Positions 45,467-57,655 of a DNA stretch of 64,000 bases are shown one piece after another. Source of the stretch: Halichondria panicea (taxonomy: Eukaryota; Porifera; Demospongiae; Suberitida; Halichondriidae). The number at the start of each line of letters is the position of its first letter. Position 1 is the stretch's first letter. Below the pieces are notes generated by a model. That model worked only from the letters and a program-made list of their open reading frames with translations. It was not told the origin of the DNA and did no database searches. The position numbers were made by a program, and so were the translations under genes. The DNA is taken from positions 5,544,990 through 5,608,989 of the forward strand of contig NC_087387.1 in NCBI RefSeq assembly GCF_963675165.1, given 5' to 3'.

Positions 45467-45639
45467 ACTTCACGGACAAGTAGGTATAACTCGAGAACAA
45501 AGCATTTTTGTAAATCCATGTATTAAAATCCAAAAAAAACATGACTAGACTTCACGAACAAGTAAGCAAAACTAGGTATAACTCGAGAACAAAGCATTTT
45601 TGTAAATCCATGTATTAAAATCCAAGAAAACATGACTAG
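45467..45639 (+). repeat. Tandem duplication, two units of about 85 bases
   Basis: Both units contain ACTTCACG[G/A]ACAAG, TAACTCGAGAACAAAGCATT, TTTGTAAATCCATGTATTAA and CATGACTAG. The second has an extra TAAGCAAAAC. Confidence 0.85.
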
Positions 45640-46600
45640 AAACCCCTTACTTGCACTTCATTGATTTTGAGCAGCTGTAGACAGACACACACACAAACAC
45701 ATTACCGTATACCTCGCTTGCGCCTGCGCACCGAGGCATAAATATCTAGCTGATGGATAATAGTTGCAGTCAAAAGTGAAAAGAAATAATAGGGAGCTCA
45801 AAAGTATGGTTTCATTATTCTAGGCAGAAAGAACTTAAACATTAATATAACAAGGTTTTCATGGCTGCATTGCGAGACTATAGTACACTTAGTATGACAA
45901 GGCGAATGGAATGTTTTATCAGGATTTACAATCAGCCACAATTAAATTATTTTTCCTCTAATCCCAATCACTACATAGATTATACTATACTTACTAATTG
46001 TGCATGACTTCCTCTTATCAACGATCACGATACAATTGAAGGTCTGCTTCCGCACTGAAGCCTGCATGTGGTGGAAGTGAGGTACGACAAGTTAGACCTA
46101 CTGGAGTTGCATGTGAGGACTTCATCACTTACAAGCTTTTGGGAGCCTAGGTGTACCATTGGACACAGGGATGGAGCTGATAAAGAGACAGATTAGTCCA
46201 CGTAGCTATATCCCATAGTCTGTTTCCTCTAACCCCAATCACTACATAGATTAGACTATACAGGGATGGAGCTGATAAAGAGTCCACGTGGCTGTAGATC
46301 CTATATCCCATAGTCCGGGCAACGCCCCCTAAATGCTATTAAAATCCAGAGCTAGATCTAGATGTAAAATAAAATTCTGTCACTATTAATAGACCAACGA
46401 AAGTGTCAGTTGGCCTGCTAATGGAGGAGGTGAGTCTAGTTTGTATGCAGAAGTTGATGATGATGGAGAAATTATTATTTTGCAATCAGCTCTCCGATTT
46501 ATTATATATACAACAATTATGTCATTAATTAAAGTTCGTTCTATTCATTGTCACTATTTCTACTGGGTCCGTTTATTAGTCTTTGGTGATTGGGTGTGGT

Positions 46601-49017
46601 TTAGTGACAGGAACACTGACGATAGTAGGGGTCCCACCTGAACACAGAGAAAAGCATTCCTAATTATTATTAGCACCAATAAGTAAAGGACGTGAAACTG
46701 CATTCAATAATTACACCTGCTCGAGCTTCTCTATAACTATTATTGTTTCCATGCAATTGTCCTGGGACCCATGCACCCATCCACTCACCTGCACTGGTTG
46801 GGTCCACATTTGGTCATGTCGCACCACAGCTTGTCCGTTTGGTTCTCACAGCGAGGACAGGAGCAGCTACGATCGTTGGAGTTCCACCTACAGGCACAGA
46901 GAAAAGCACTTGCATTTCACTAGTACATTTTTCATTGTCATAACTCATCACCAACAGGTATCAAATGGTTAAAATTTAAACCATGCATTCTCAGCAATAA
47001 TGTGTGTCTGCAATGTGTGTGTCCATGCATACAATGTCCAGGACCCATGCACCCACTCACTCACCTGCATTGGTTGGTTCCACAGTGGGTCATATCACAC
47101 CAGAGCTTGTCCTTCTGGTTCTCACAGCGAGGACAGGAACACGTATTAGCGATGGAGTTCCACCTACATGCAGGCACAGAGATAAGTATTTGTATCTATA
47201 TTCTATATTCTTATCAATGCAAGATTTACATTAGTGTTTGTTAACATGCATGTAACAATAATTATACTAACCACCCATTCACACACACACACACACACCT
47301 ATATACACTCACCTGCACTGGTTGGGGCCACAGTGGGTCATACTACACCACGGCTGGTCCATCTGGTCCCCACAGCGAGGACAGCGACAAGTCTGAGAGT
47401 ACGCATCCAGTTTACACCTGGGCTTTAATGGCTGGTCAAGGCATCTGTATGGGAGAGAGGGGTAAATCATTATTAACTCATGCCATTATTTATGTAAAAA
47501 ACCTTTTCGTCCTAGGCCTATAGTTTATGGACCTGAAGTGTCTATAATTATTATAAAGTCATGCAGGCATGCATGTATTTATACATGTCATGTAAGTGGT
47601 TTACTTTAACTAATTAAGCAGTAAGCACTAAACCCTAAATTTTCTCCCTGCATGCATTATGTGCATGCATGAATAGTTGTGGAGCATAATGATAACTCAT
47701 ACTTACTTAGTGATGCTACACTGGTGGGGACTGGCAGAGTCACAGGTTGGACAACTACACTTGTTGCCATCAGGCTTGCACTGGAAGTGAGTGTTGTCAC
47801 GGCATTTCACAAACTCACAATGGTTCACGCTGACATCTTCACAACTGCAGAAGAGAAAAAATAAAAAATCAACAACAGGTTCTTACAATGCACTGAGCTA
47901 TTATAATTATAGTGCTTACTTTCCAACACAGTTGCCATCAGCAATCATTTTGCTTCCCTTAGGACACTCACACTCACAAGTAGCTGTGTTGTAGGTCTGA
48001 CCTTTCTTGCATTCAGGAGGAGGTGATGGACACACACACTTGCACTTCGAATTCACAACCTTCGGCAGCTTGCAACGTAGATTACAGCATCTACATATTC
48101 CATGTGTGGGTACGGGTAGTGGAATGAGATCATCAATAGGTTCAGGGGCAGCTGCTGCTTCAGCAAGTGCCAGGCGAGGGGGACCAATTGTGGGTGGTCC
48201 GATTGTAGGGGGCTTGATTGTGAAAAGGAAGGGAGTCCAGTAGCAGAAGCTGTTGGGAACTATAATGTCGCTGTTGGGAGTGTCGCTGTTGGGACATGAG
48301 TTTTTGCATAACCAAGAAATGCGAATATCGTTGCAAGATTTGCAACCACATTCAAGATGATTTTCATAGGTCCTAGGTTGTCTTCCTAAGTTGATCCACT
48401 TTCCGTCGATTTTCTTATAAACGTAAACGCATTTCGTTACCTTCTCAGTTTTACGAGCAATACAGGGGGGATCTCGGCAGAAGAGGTTGTCACATGATCC
48501 ACGGTAGATTCGAGGCCAATGAAACTCGTCAGGCACATGGTGCAGGATCTACATGCAAACAAAAATTATCCCAACATTGTATGCCTAGTATTTGCATGCA
48601 CTTTAAGTAGAATGTGATACATATAGTGTCGTGCACTCACCTTCCTAGGTCCATCCTCACACCTTGGGAGGGGAATTGCGATGGTCAACTTGTCTATACT
48701 GCTGGCTGCAGCCGCCACCTCAACACTTTCATCTGCTGGTTCTTCCCCTCTCTCCAACCGGGCCGTTAAGTCCGCGACTTCCGCCGCTTCTCTGCTGTCG
48801 AGGACCCACCCGAGGCATGGATTGAGTATAGTGAGACTATCGGCTGCTGGAGCAATCTGAGCATAACATGTGCTCACCTATATGGAATAAAATAAAGAAT
48901 CGAGTCTAATTACAACATTCGCATACACCTCTAGAATTGATGTAGAAATAGTATAAGAAGTGTGTAGTTACAACTATAACTTACAAAGACAGTGACTAGC
49001 AATGCTAGAAGCTTCAT
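46601..49017 (-). CDS. Secreted PDGF/VEGF-like protein with CxCPxC repeats, long form
   Basis: Eight exons in transcript order: 48985-49017, 48641-48877, 47920-48548, 47707-47844, 47313-47444, 47065-47163, 46789-46887, 46601-46637. Their sum is 1404 bases, exactly 467 codons plus stop. The signal peptide MKLLALLVTVF continues into exon 2. Exon 3 holds GSCDNLFC, PPCIAR and NHLECGCKSC. The last resembles the final cystine-knot strand of PDGF/VEGF factors (HLxCxC). Exon 3 then adds a proline-rich linker with PPTIGPPTIGPP and a second cysteine cluster. Exons 4-8 encode repeats of the form CxCPxC...WC...CGxNQC, recalling the cysteine-rich C-terminal repeats of VEGF-C-type factors. Exons 6 and 7 are equal-length near-copies. 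It is inferred to be an extracellular ligand; the family call rests on motif order only. Confidence 0.7.
47280..47298 (+). repeat. (CA)n microsatellite
   Basis: About nine CA/AC units, in the intron between exons 5 and 6 of the minus-strand gene. Confidence 0.9.
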
Positions 49018-49081
49018 GATGAGATTTGCTGACAAAAACCGAATCAAAGCATAAAATAATTTGCAACAGTTGTCCCCCTAC

Positions 49082-49089
49082 TATTTATA
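49082..49089 (-). promoter_or_regulatory. TATA box of minus-strand growth-factor-like gene
   Basis: CTATAAATAG on the minus strand, upstream of the ATG at 49017. Confidence 0.55.
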
Positions 49090-50118
49090 GTCGCTCATCG
49101 GTACACATTTAACGTCCCAAGGGTCATTGCATGCAGATCATTTTGATAAGTAAAATGCAATTATTTCAAGTGTTTTGTCCAATTTCGAGGGTGTTATAAA
49201 ATATTGAAAAACCACACCAAACTAATGCACTCCGTGGTAACTGAAGTTGGTCCAACTGTGAGGTCAAAATAAAGTCAAATATGGCTATTGCATATTGCAC
49301 ATTTGTAAATATTGAAACAAAACAGCTTATGCAACACGTGCAAGTATACCATCTGTATGATGGCGATTGCTTTCAGTTAGTAATAATTGCTTTGACTGCG
49401 GCTAAGTAATGTTTACCCTCTCACTGGTAATCACTATGTGTGACTGTATGCAGTTCGGGTGTGACTACATGTGTCTCCGGAAGTGGTGGTAGGTGTGGGA
49501 GGTATAGCAAAACAAATTGGAGCAGTAGAGACAAAACTTTCGATTCATTATAGCCTAAATTGAATTCTTGTTTTGATGCTCGTGACTCAGCAAGATCGTG
49601 ACACGCATCGTTAGTGGTATGGGATCACCTCCAAGTTCCCACAGCATCACCTCCTAGTCAAGTAACCCTTATGGTTTGATTAATGCATAGCGATAGTGGG
49701 TGGATGTGTCAACGTGGGCGAATGTACGTTAATCTTATTAACCATGGGAGAATCAATCCCAGGTGTAGCGTTGCTATAACAAATAACTCACAGAGTACTC
49801 ACAGAGTGAAGAAAAAAACAGCAATGATTTTTATTGCCACAATAGTGTCAGCACATGGTCAGCAGTCAAGCGTAACAATATTGATCAACATTAGGGTACA
49901 GTCAATCCATATACGTATAAGGAATTTGGTCCGTGGTACTTGCCATATCATTTGGACCCATTGCTGCCCCACCCACTGACATCACCAGTGGTTAAAAATT
50001 ACTCTCATTGGTAGCCAACTTCTTTAAACGTGGGGAAATCATAAACTGCATGGTAAAAATGTAATGCGTATTGTAACCAGTGGCTTATTAACTCGAGGCG
50101 TGCCACGGGGTATAGCCT

Positions 50119-50143
50119 GTCTGTCTGTCTGTCTGTCTGTCTG
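50119..50143 (+). repeat. (CTGT)n microsatellite
   Basis: Six units of CTGT interrupted only at the ends, in the bidirectional intergenic region. Confidence 0.9.
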
Positions 50144-50663
50144 CATGTGTGTATTCCGAGTCTACTCGCCTGGATGCAATAGCGCTGTGTTTGTACCATG
50201 GATGATAGCCTCAACACAACAACGTAGTAAAATTTGGCAGATTTTGATGTTAAAGCTTTGTGTCGAATAAAAGCGATCAAAAGCTAAGAAAGTCGAACCT
50301 GCACATTGGCCTCTGCATTGGCCTATAGGTACACGCGGCTTTGACGCGAGGTTGTAGACTACGTACACTAAACCCCAAATTAACGCCGAGGGTTTGCACT
50401 TCAGTGCTCTAATTTCTCAGGAAATCCCTGCTCTGTATTAACAAACAATCATTATTGTCAACATTGACATTTATAATGCAATTAGAAATGTTTATTTTGT
50501 CCAAGCTATTGATAAACTTTCAGTATGCATGACTAATCTATGGCAAGCATTAGTTAATTGCTGATATCTTTTATTTGTTCTATTGTATCTGAAGTGAAAC
50601 CTAATTATGATTGTTATGTCCTGCTAATAATGTCCGTCCATTATTGGTTTAGATTTAACGGAG

Positions 50664-50670
50664 TATATAA
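50664..50670 (+). promoter_or_regulatory. TATA box of plus-strand growth-factor-like gene
   Basis: GAGTATATAAGG upstream of the ATG at 50764. Confidence 0.55.
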
Positions 50671-50763
50671 GGTCAACTCACACTAAGAGTTATCACTTTA
50701 CTATATTCATATATTTTTCTCAAGATTCGAAGCGATACAAGGCACAGAACTCCCAACAGTGAA

Positions 50764-52741
50764 ATGTTGATTCAAGCAACATTTCTACTTTGTCTAGCTG
50801 TAAGCAGTAGTGAAATACATTGTACACTGTTGACAAAAGGAATACAACTAGTTCAGTTTTTATTTTTCCATTGACTGTTGCATACCTTTCACACAGGTGG
50901 TGAGCAGCTATGCTCAAGTTCCAGCCGGCTTACCCGAAGCAATAGCTCTTCCAAGCAGCTGTTCTGTGCCACTGCCAATTGGTAAGCGTGCAGCAGATGA
51001 TCCCGAGGACATAGTGAGGAGACTCAACAGCGGGGAACTGAGCCCTGAGGGTGAGGACGACACGGCAACACTGTCTGGCCCTCAACGCTTTGCACCCCCC
51101 TTCAGATGTGAAGATGGACCAAAATCGGTAATTATAGAATGCCGTAATATCAGATCTCAATACATTCTCGGAGGAAAGACAATGCTTTGTTTTGAGATGC
51201 ATAATTATACTATTCTCTGTCTACATGGATAGCAGTATACTAAAAAATTGTGTCTATATAATATTATACTGGTATAAAGGTGGTGGTAAAATCGTTCATC
51301 AAAACACTGTGGAGATTGACGGGTCAATGAACTTTTAGGCTGCTTTTCCATGAGATAAAAAACATCTTCAGTACATAGTTAATTTTTTCCATACAGATTA
51401 TTCATACAGTTCATGGAGAGTTTTATTGGCCACCTATCCGTCGTGGATCATGTGACAACCTCTACTGCCGAAACCCTCCTTGTATCGCCCGTAAGACAGT
51501 CTGGAAATCAGCATGTGTCTTCGTGTTCAAAATTATCAAAGGTAAATGGGTCTTCCTCGGTCGTCGATTGAGGAGATATTTGGACCACCAGGAGTGCGGT
51601 TGCAAAAACTGCGGTGACATCACCTCTCGTACCCAGTGCACCACCACAAGACCTTGCCCCAATAGTCTGATCCGCAACTCATTTTGTTACTGGACCAAAA
51701 AGTGCGAATGTTGCACCCCCTTCAAGTGCCCCAAAGGCCAAATCTTCAACTATCGGACGTGCCAGTGTGATTGTCCCCCTGGGAGCAAGAAGAACAGAGC
51801 AGGAAACTGTGTCGGAGAGTAAGTCCTTGTCGATAGCTAGATGCATGCAGGTTGTGTATAGTTATAAGTAAAACATTCCTTTAGTGCAAATTATGGAAAA
51901 TTTATCATGATAAAGGTAGTACAGCCGAGGAATTGCAGCAGTATTAATTTTCTAGATAGGAAATTCTTGTACCACTTTTTGTGGACAATACATCATTACA
52001 AAAAACTATAATGTATCCATTCCCTGCAGTTGTGATGACATAAACCTTAACTTCTGCCCCACTGTGCTGTGTGCTGAAAATGACCATCTCAAGTGTCAGG
52101 TGCAGGGTTACAAGTGCGTCTGCCCATCATGTGATGATGTCACTGCCACTAACGACTGTACAAGGACAAAGTAAGCTAAAATCTGTTTAATTGGTAGTAT
52201 TTTTGTCGTGTCCATAACACAACGTATATAATTGCGCAAAAATTAATTAGTTCATGCATATCTCATGCAAGTAAATTATCAATGTCTTATTTCAACATTA
52301 CATTAGCAAGCATAAGTATACAATACCTTTTCTTCCCTTAAAGATGCCTTGAGCAGCGTACCAAGCCTCGGTGTAAGGTGGACCCATGCACGCGCAAGTG
52401 TCGCTGTCCTAACTGCGAGGATGCACCCGATAGACTCTGGTGTGCCAGGACATACTGTGGCCCTAACAACCATCTGCAGTGCAGGTGAGAGAACCCTATG
52501 GCTAATACATGTTGTGATTGTATGATGCTCGAGTTATACATTAATGTATATACTCATCACTCCATGCATCTAACTATTTGCAGTGCCAAAACCAAATCCC
52601 TGTACTGTGTAATATCCTTGCTTATAGACATCACCTACTTAGATGTAGTATTTAAATCCAACACATGCACAGTTTATGACATCATGTTACTCCCTGTGCA
52701 GGTGGAACCCGTACTACGAGAGCTGCTCCTGTCCCCATTAA
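50764..52741 (+). CDS. Secreted PDGF/VEGF-like protein with CxCPxC repeats, short form
   Basis: Six exons: 50764-50799, 50897-51127, 51397-51818, 52030-52170, 52344-52484, 52702-52741; 1011 bases, 336 codons plus stop. Signal MLIQATFLLCLA. The acidic N-terminal region has a GKRAADD dibasic site that could be a propeptide cleavage point. The knot region has GSCDNLYC, PPCIARKT and HQECGCKNC, then CECC and QCDCPPGS. Two repeat exons (CVCPSC, CRCPNC...LWC) follow, and the end is NPYYESCSCPH, matching DPYYRQCSCH of the minus-strand paralogue. Intron positions and phases agree between the two genes, which shows that they are duplicates. It lacks the proline linker and two repeat exons of the partner. 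Confidence 0.72.
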
Positions 52742-53888
52742 CATGTTAGATCATGCATGGCAGGAAACTTGTTGAATACTGAACTAAATTAATCATTAGC
52801 GAGCTATTAATCAGTGCTGTGACTTTTAAGAGTTTGACCATTATTTGGTGAATAATTCTTTTATAAAAAATTCCATATACAACATCAATTAATTTCCTGG
52901 TAATACAATTATATGCATGGCTATGAACATCAGTGTAGTCTATGATGTTTGCAGTCAGTTAAGTTCACATGCACTATTGGCACTCGAACACATATCATGC
53001 ACCACCTGCATGTAGAAATTAGGATGAAAATTGAACATCAAACATGTATGTGTGATGCTGATAGATGTTGTTTGCTGGTACATGTATGCATTACAATACC
53101 AATGCATCTTTTATCTACATGCAATCCAAACTCAATCACATACCTTTAGCTGGGACCCTATATAATTGTCCCTGGTGGGCATTCATACTCACACGTATCA
53201 GGATTGAGAATCTGAATGGACTGACATCGGTTACTAGCACTGATAGGACATTCACAAAGTATAAGTTGGGAATACAGAATCAAGCTATAAAGACCCCTAT
53301 TTTGTGGCCTAATTTTTGTTCCCTTAATTAAAAAACAGCTATTTTACTATCTATAACCGTTTACAAAGTGATAAGTTATGAGATCTTGCAGTTGTGTACG
53401 TTTTTTTATCGCAATTGCAATGATTTGTTTATCGTAATGATTTAAACAGCCCATATTGTTCACAAGTTTTGCAGTTTATCAGAAATTTTTAACCTACCAT
53501 CTTGTTCAGTTCCAGCAATGTTTATCTTCCATTTGGCTGCTCTTTTCTGAATTAATAGACTTAGTGGCTCCACTGTTACAACTGCACATCATGCAGAGAA
53601 TAGAATAGGGGCTATTTGAGCTGGTAATTATTATTGAGAATATGAATTTCATCACACGCATCATCGAGATCAGCCCCTCCCCTTATAGGGAAATTCCCCT
53701 GCTTTGCAAACCAGCCTCTCCCCTTTACGGAAGGGTAAGCCCCTGCTAAAGCGTTAATCTACAATGTTATCACAGGTCACGGGTCCAGCTCTAGCTCTTG
53801 CCTTACATCCGATTCTCCACTCTTATTTACCTGCTATCGTGAAGTTTGTGAGTGTCTAGTCTGTAAGAGCACTGACTTACCAGCAAAG
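52742..53888 (+). other. Spacer, no gene seen
   Basis: AT-rich. A CCCCTCCCCTTATAGGGAAA / CTCCCCTTTACGGAAG pair near 53670-53730 is a short local duplication. The last 100 bases are GC-richer and presumably hold the V-ATPase promoter; no TATA is visible. Confidence 0.5.
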
Positions 53889-56800
53889 ATGGCGTTATCT
53901 GACACAGAAGTGGAGAAACAGGTAGATTGCTTTGTCATACACTCTGTGTTTCAGCACATTATGCAATTGGCTCAAACCATAGCTCAAACTCACCCGGTAC
54001 CCTATATAGCACGTTCACGGTGTAACTAGCTCCTGGTGAGATCATTAAGTGCTTAGGAAATGGACCTTGTGGCAATTACTAGGCACCCAACCTTGTTAAA
54101 ATGTAGGTTTTTGTACAAGTTCGGGTATTTAGTACTACACAGTTTATTTGATTTAAGGAAAAGCTGTACCCTAATCCCACCTCCCTCTCCCTCTCTCTCT
54201 CAGATTAAACACATGAAGAAATTCATTGAGCAGGAGGCTAGGGAAAAAGCCGAGGAGATCATGATCAAGGTACTTGATTAAAAATTCCATTGAAATTAGC
54301 GAGTCAATGTTTAGCTCTATACCTTCAAATAGATGGTTGTACAGTACTTGAATCTAGAGAGAACTAAAGTCACGAGGTTCATCTCTTTTGAGTGCTCTAT
54401 TGAGAGCAAGGATTGAATAGACACAGTGCCTATTGTGTGGTACATAGCGTGAAACGCACACACACACTCAGCTAGCCTGCTCTGAGAAGCATTTCTATTA
54501 TATGCTACCATTCCTACGCAATCTATGTGGCCCACAATTTTTGAAATTGTGGCTAATTCGATCTTCTAAATAGTGATTATTTTGGTTAGTACCAACTACC
54601 ACCGACCACCGACCAGTGTTGTTACGTCCCTGTGCATGTAATTATATACTCACCTACATGGACGTACCCTCTCCCCTCCCACACACACTAAGGCGGAGGA
54701 AGAGTTCAACATTGAGAAGGGCCGTCTGCTGCAGAACGAAAAGAGAAAAGTTTCTAACTATTACGAAAGGAAGGAAAAACAACTCGAGGTTCAGAGGAAA
54801 ATGTGAGTTGCTGTAGCAATCTTTGAGATACCATAACTTGAATTATCTAATCTCAAAACTGAAGATTCCTTTAGTAGCAGTTTTGTAGTGTTCTGGTGTC
54901 TTAGATCAGCAATTACTTTTGAGCCCAACTCTTCTGATTTGTGATAAAAAGCATTTCCTTAGAGTTTCCCAAAAATTGGTTTAGAGAAGAATCTATGCAT
55001 TTAAGTAGCTCTTTGCAGCTTTATAACTGTAACTGCTAGATGAGAAGTGGCTATAGTTCCTAGGCCATAGGCATAATTACAGAAAGCAGAGCCAAGCCAG
55101 GTGGTAGGAAATACCGTGATACCTCGATTTATGGCGACCCCCAAATATATGCGACACCCAGGCCGGAGCTTCAGCAATTTTCTGACCTCTAAAAATAGCG
55201 ACAGCTGCGTTGACAATTATTTTTTAATGTCGCGTTCTAAATATAGGTATAAATGTAGCCACTCCCTAGCCTCGATTGTAGCCCACTAGAAAGTCAGTGT
55301 TTTTAAGCGGCCTGAAATCGAGGCAAGTACACTCTGTAAAGTTACCTCCAATTAGATGCGACCCTCTAAATATGCGACACCAGGACTTCAATATAATTTT
55401 TCAACCTCCAAAAGAAGCGACCTCTGGCTTTATAATTATTAAAAAGTGTCGCTTTAAATCGAGGTCTTACGGTACATCATTATAGCCTAATCTGTACTTG
55501 TCATGACCTTGACCGCCCCCTCACAGTCAACACTCTAACATGCTGAATCAGGCACGTCTTCGAGTGCTCAAGAGTCGTGATGACAATATCAGTGATATTC
55601 TGGAGGAGGCCAAAGGTCGTCTTGGGGAGGTTACCAAAGATGCAGCAAGGTGGAGGAACATGCTCGGAGATCTTATCACCCAGGTAATGAAGGGGGAGGC
55701 GCTTGTCGGTTTCCAGCCATAACGTAATAATTATGATGGTCATGACCACAAAGGATTTTGATGCTTTACCCCTCCAATCTTAGCAAAGTTTTACATAGCA
55801 AATCAAGGGTAATGGTAGTGAGTACAACCAATAGTGTTGGTGGTGTGCGCACGTATTTCTCTATACTTATTCACAAGGCAAAACTGGGTGTGTTCAAATA
55901 GTGCAAAACAATAACAAGGCCAGTCTGACAATGCGCTGCTCTGAATAGCTAGACACAGAATCAAACAACCTTCTTTGTCTCTCCACCTACATAATTATAA
56001 TAATCATACCGCTATAAGACATGTATGTGATTGATTATCATGTGACGTTCACCATACACAGGGTATCTACCAGCTGCTGGAGCCTGAGGTGACAGTGCGG
56101 TGTAGGCAGGTGGACATCAACCCTATCAAGGTAACCAACAGTATTGTACTGTGCCTCTGAGATTTTCTGTTAAACTCTTCAACTCTTTTTGTATTGAGTA
56201 GTCCTTTTGAGAAGTGTGTTGAATGTTTTTATCCATCGCTCTCTCTCTTTACTAGTGAGAGGGTTTGCAAGAAAATCCGATGTTTTAATTTCCCTTCTTT
56301 TCCTCACAGGAAGTTATTCCCACTGTAATGGCCAACTATACCAAGGGGACCGGCAAAACTTGCAAGATCATTGTGAATGAAAGTAACCCTCTACCCTCTG
56401 AAGTGTGAGTGTACAAAAGTAATCTAAGAGCTTCAAATGTATAAAAGAAGGAGCTTAAAAAAAAAACCATGAACTTTGATTAGTAGGAATTGAAAAAAAA
56501 ATAAAAGGCCCTGACCGGATTTGAACCGGTGATCTCCTGTTTACTAGACAGGCGCTTTAACCAACTAAGCCACAGAGCCAACACGTTTGAAGTTTGGCTT
56601 AGTACTAGTGTCTATCCTTGCACACGAACAGCGCTGGAGTGGAAGTACTCGCTCATGATGGCAAGATAAAGGTTGTGAACACTTTGGATAGCAGACTGGA
56701 GCAGCTGGCAAGACAGGTTAGTTTAGTCAATAATTATAAGTCTGATCTGATAAACGTTTCTCTGAATGGTACAATGGTAGCTTCAATGAATATTATTAAC

Positions 56801-56895
56801 TCAATTGCTTACATTGGCCTTGTACCCTGTAGATGATGCCAGAGATTCGGACCACTCTGTTCGGAGCCAATCCATCGAGACACTTCATGGACTGA
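53889..56895 (+). CDS. ATP6V1E: V-type proton ATPase subunit E
   Basis: Eight exons: 53889-53921, 54204-54269, 54693-54802, 55527-55683, 56062-56130, 56310-56404, 56632-56716, 56833-56895; 678 bases, 225 residues, about the length of animal subunit E. It starts [20 protein letters not shown], the hallmark N-terminus, followed by a long charged helix ([33 protein letters not shown]). The C-terminal domain has [34 protein letters not shown] and [20 protein letters not shown]. Subunit E forms the peripheral stalk of the V1 sector that couples ATP hydrolysis to proton pumping into endomembrane compartments. Single-copy housekeeping gene, unrelated to its neighbours. Confidence 0.96.
55114..55472. 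mobile_element. TA-flanked inverted-repeat element in V-ATPase intron 3
   Basis: The ends CCGTGATACCTCGATTTA and, inverted, CCGTAAGACCTCGATTTA form an imperfect terminal inverted repeat of about 25 bases, with TA on each side (55112-55113, 55473-55474). It is 359 bases, without a coding frame. Internal CTCGATT/AATCGAGG copies suggest a nested or rearranged MITE. Confidence 0.8.
56492..56505 (-). terminator. Pol III T-run terminator of the tRNA gene
   Basis: On the minus strand the tRNA end is followed directly by TTTTATTTTTTTTTCA, a strong RNA polymerase III stop. Confidence 0.75.
56506..56579 (-). tRNA. tRNA-Thr (anticodon AGU)
   Basis: On the minus strand the acceptor stem GGCTCTG pairs with CAGGGCC (one G-U). 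Box A is TGGCTTAGTTGG, the anticodon arm is CCTGT-CTAGTAA-ACAGG with AGT at the centre, and box B is GGTTCAAATCC. It is 74 bases including a U discriminator and has no intron. It lies antisense inside intron 6 of the V-ATPase subunit E gene. Confidence 0.95.
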
Positions 56896-57655
56896 GTGAA
56901 TGGCTAGATGAACGATTAGATTTATTGAACTGTACTGTCGTTTATGTGATCTATAGCTGTTGTAGTGTTCAATTGATTTTGTAAGTATTAATTTTGTTTC
57001 ATGCTACAGTGTATGTGTTTGAAGAGTACTCTTGAAGACTAAATATTTTGCATAATTAAAATCATGAAGCTTACAATGCTTGCAGTCTACAGAGTAAAAA
57101 AAATGCAAATTTGCTGGTATTGGTACATAAATGTGAATATATATCTTGTGACGGGAACATTTCTAAGAAATGTTGCTGATAGATAAAAGAATACTCTAAA
57201 ATACACCCAAAACGGTTTCTATGGAAACCAAAGGTGGTGGGTATCTGTTGGTTTATATGAGAGCAAAAATGTTCTATAGTGGACAATCGCTTAGCGATGG
57301 AAAACCAATCGTTGTCGTCTAAGGTAAGGAACTGTGGCACAACATTCCTGAATACCTGAATGGTAGTTTATCTATCATGTGCATGGTTTCGTAAAGTTTA
57401 CATAACTAAGTTGGCAAATCGATAAATCGTCGAATTTCTCAATCTCAAACAGAGTTATAATCAATTTTGAGTCTTCTCGCTTTCAATAATCTCGATATCT
57501 TTTCGCTTTTTGTTCAGTTTTGAAATTGAGATGTATTTGCCAGATAAAATTGTGGGCCTGGCATGATTAACACTGCTGGAGATTTCGTCTGTCAATGGCT
57601 GGGATCCCTATACTGGAGTCAATAAACAAGTAACCTCTCTACTCGTTATTCTCTC
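56896..57655. other. Spacer between V-ATPase gene and minus-strand exons
   Basis: It holds the V-ATPase 3' region and no clear gene. A possible plus-strand first exon (ATGGAAAACCAATCGTTG, 57298-57324, donor AAG/GTAAGG) has no continuation that I can find. The minus open frame at 57071-57340 overlaps it and has no features. Confidence 0.4.

Larger units (their letters stand above)
43927..46600. other. Gene-poor spacer between receptor array and growth-factor pair
   Basis: I see no gene. It contains the poly(A) signal above, an inverted-repeat element (44595-44839), a tandem duplication (45467-45639), and two interleaved short duplications around 45955-46282 (TCACTACATAGATTA, ACAGGGATGGAGCTGATAAA). 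Small open frames here show no protein-like composition. Confidence 0.6.
49018..50763. promoter_or_regulatory. Bidirectional intergenic region of two divergent paralogues
   Basis: The genes start outward from each end. A TATAAATA box for the minus gene lies at 49082-49089, 65 bases from its ATG. A TATATAA box for the plus gene lies at 50664-50670, about 94 bases from its ATG. A (CTGT)n microsatellite sits near 50119-50143. Short open frames inside show no coding character. Confidence 0.6.

Noticed and set aside
46441-46641. Plus-strand open frame MYAEVDDDGEI...
   Set aside because: It overlaps the last exon of the minus-strand growth-factor-like gene and is not supported by splice sites or composition.
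57071-57340. Minus-strand 89-codon open frame
   Set aside because: No splice context, no recognisable motif, AT-rich with many Phe/Ile codons; likely chance.
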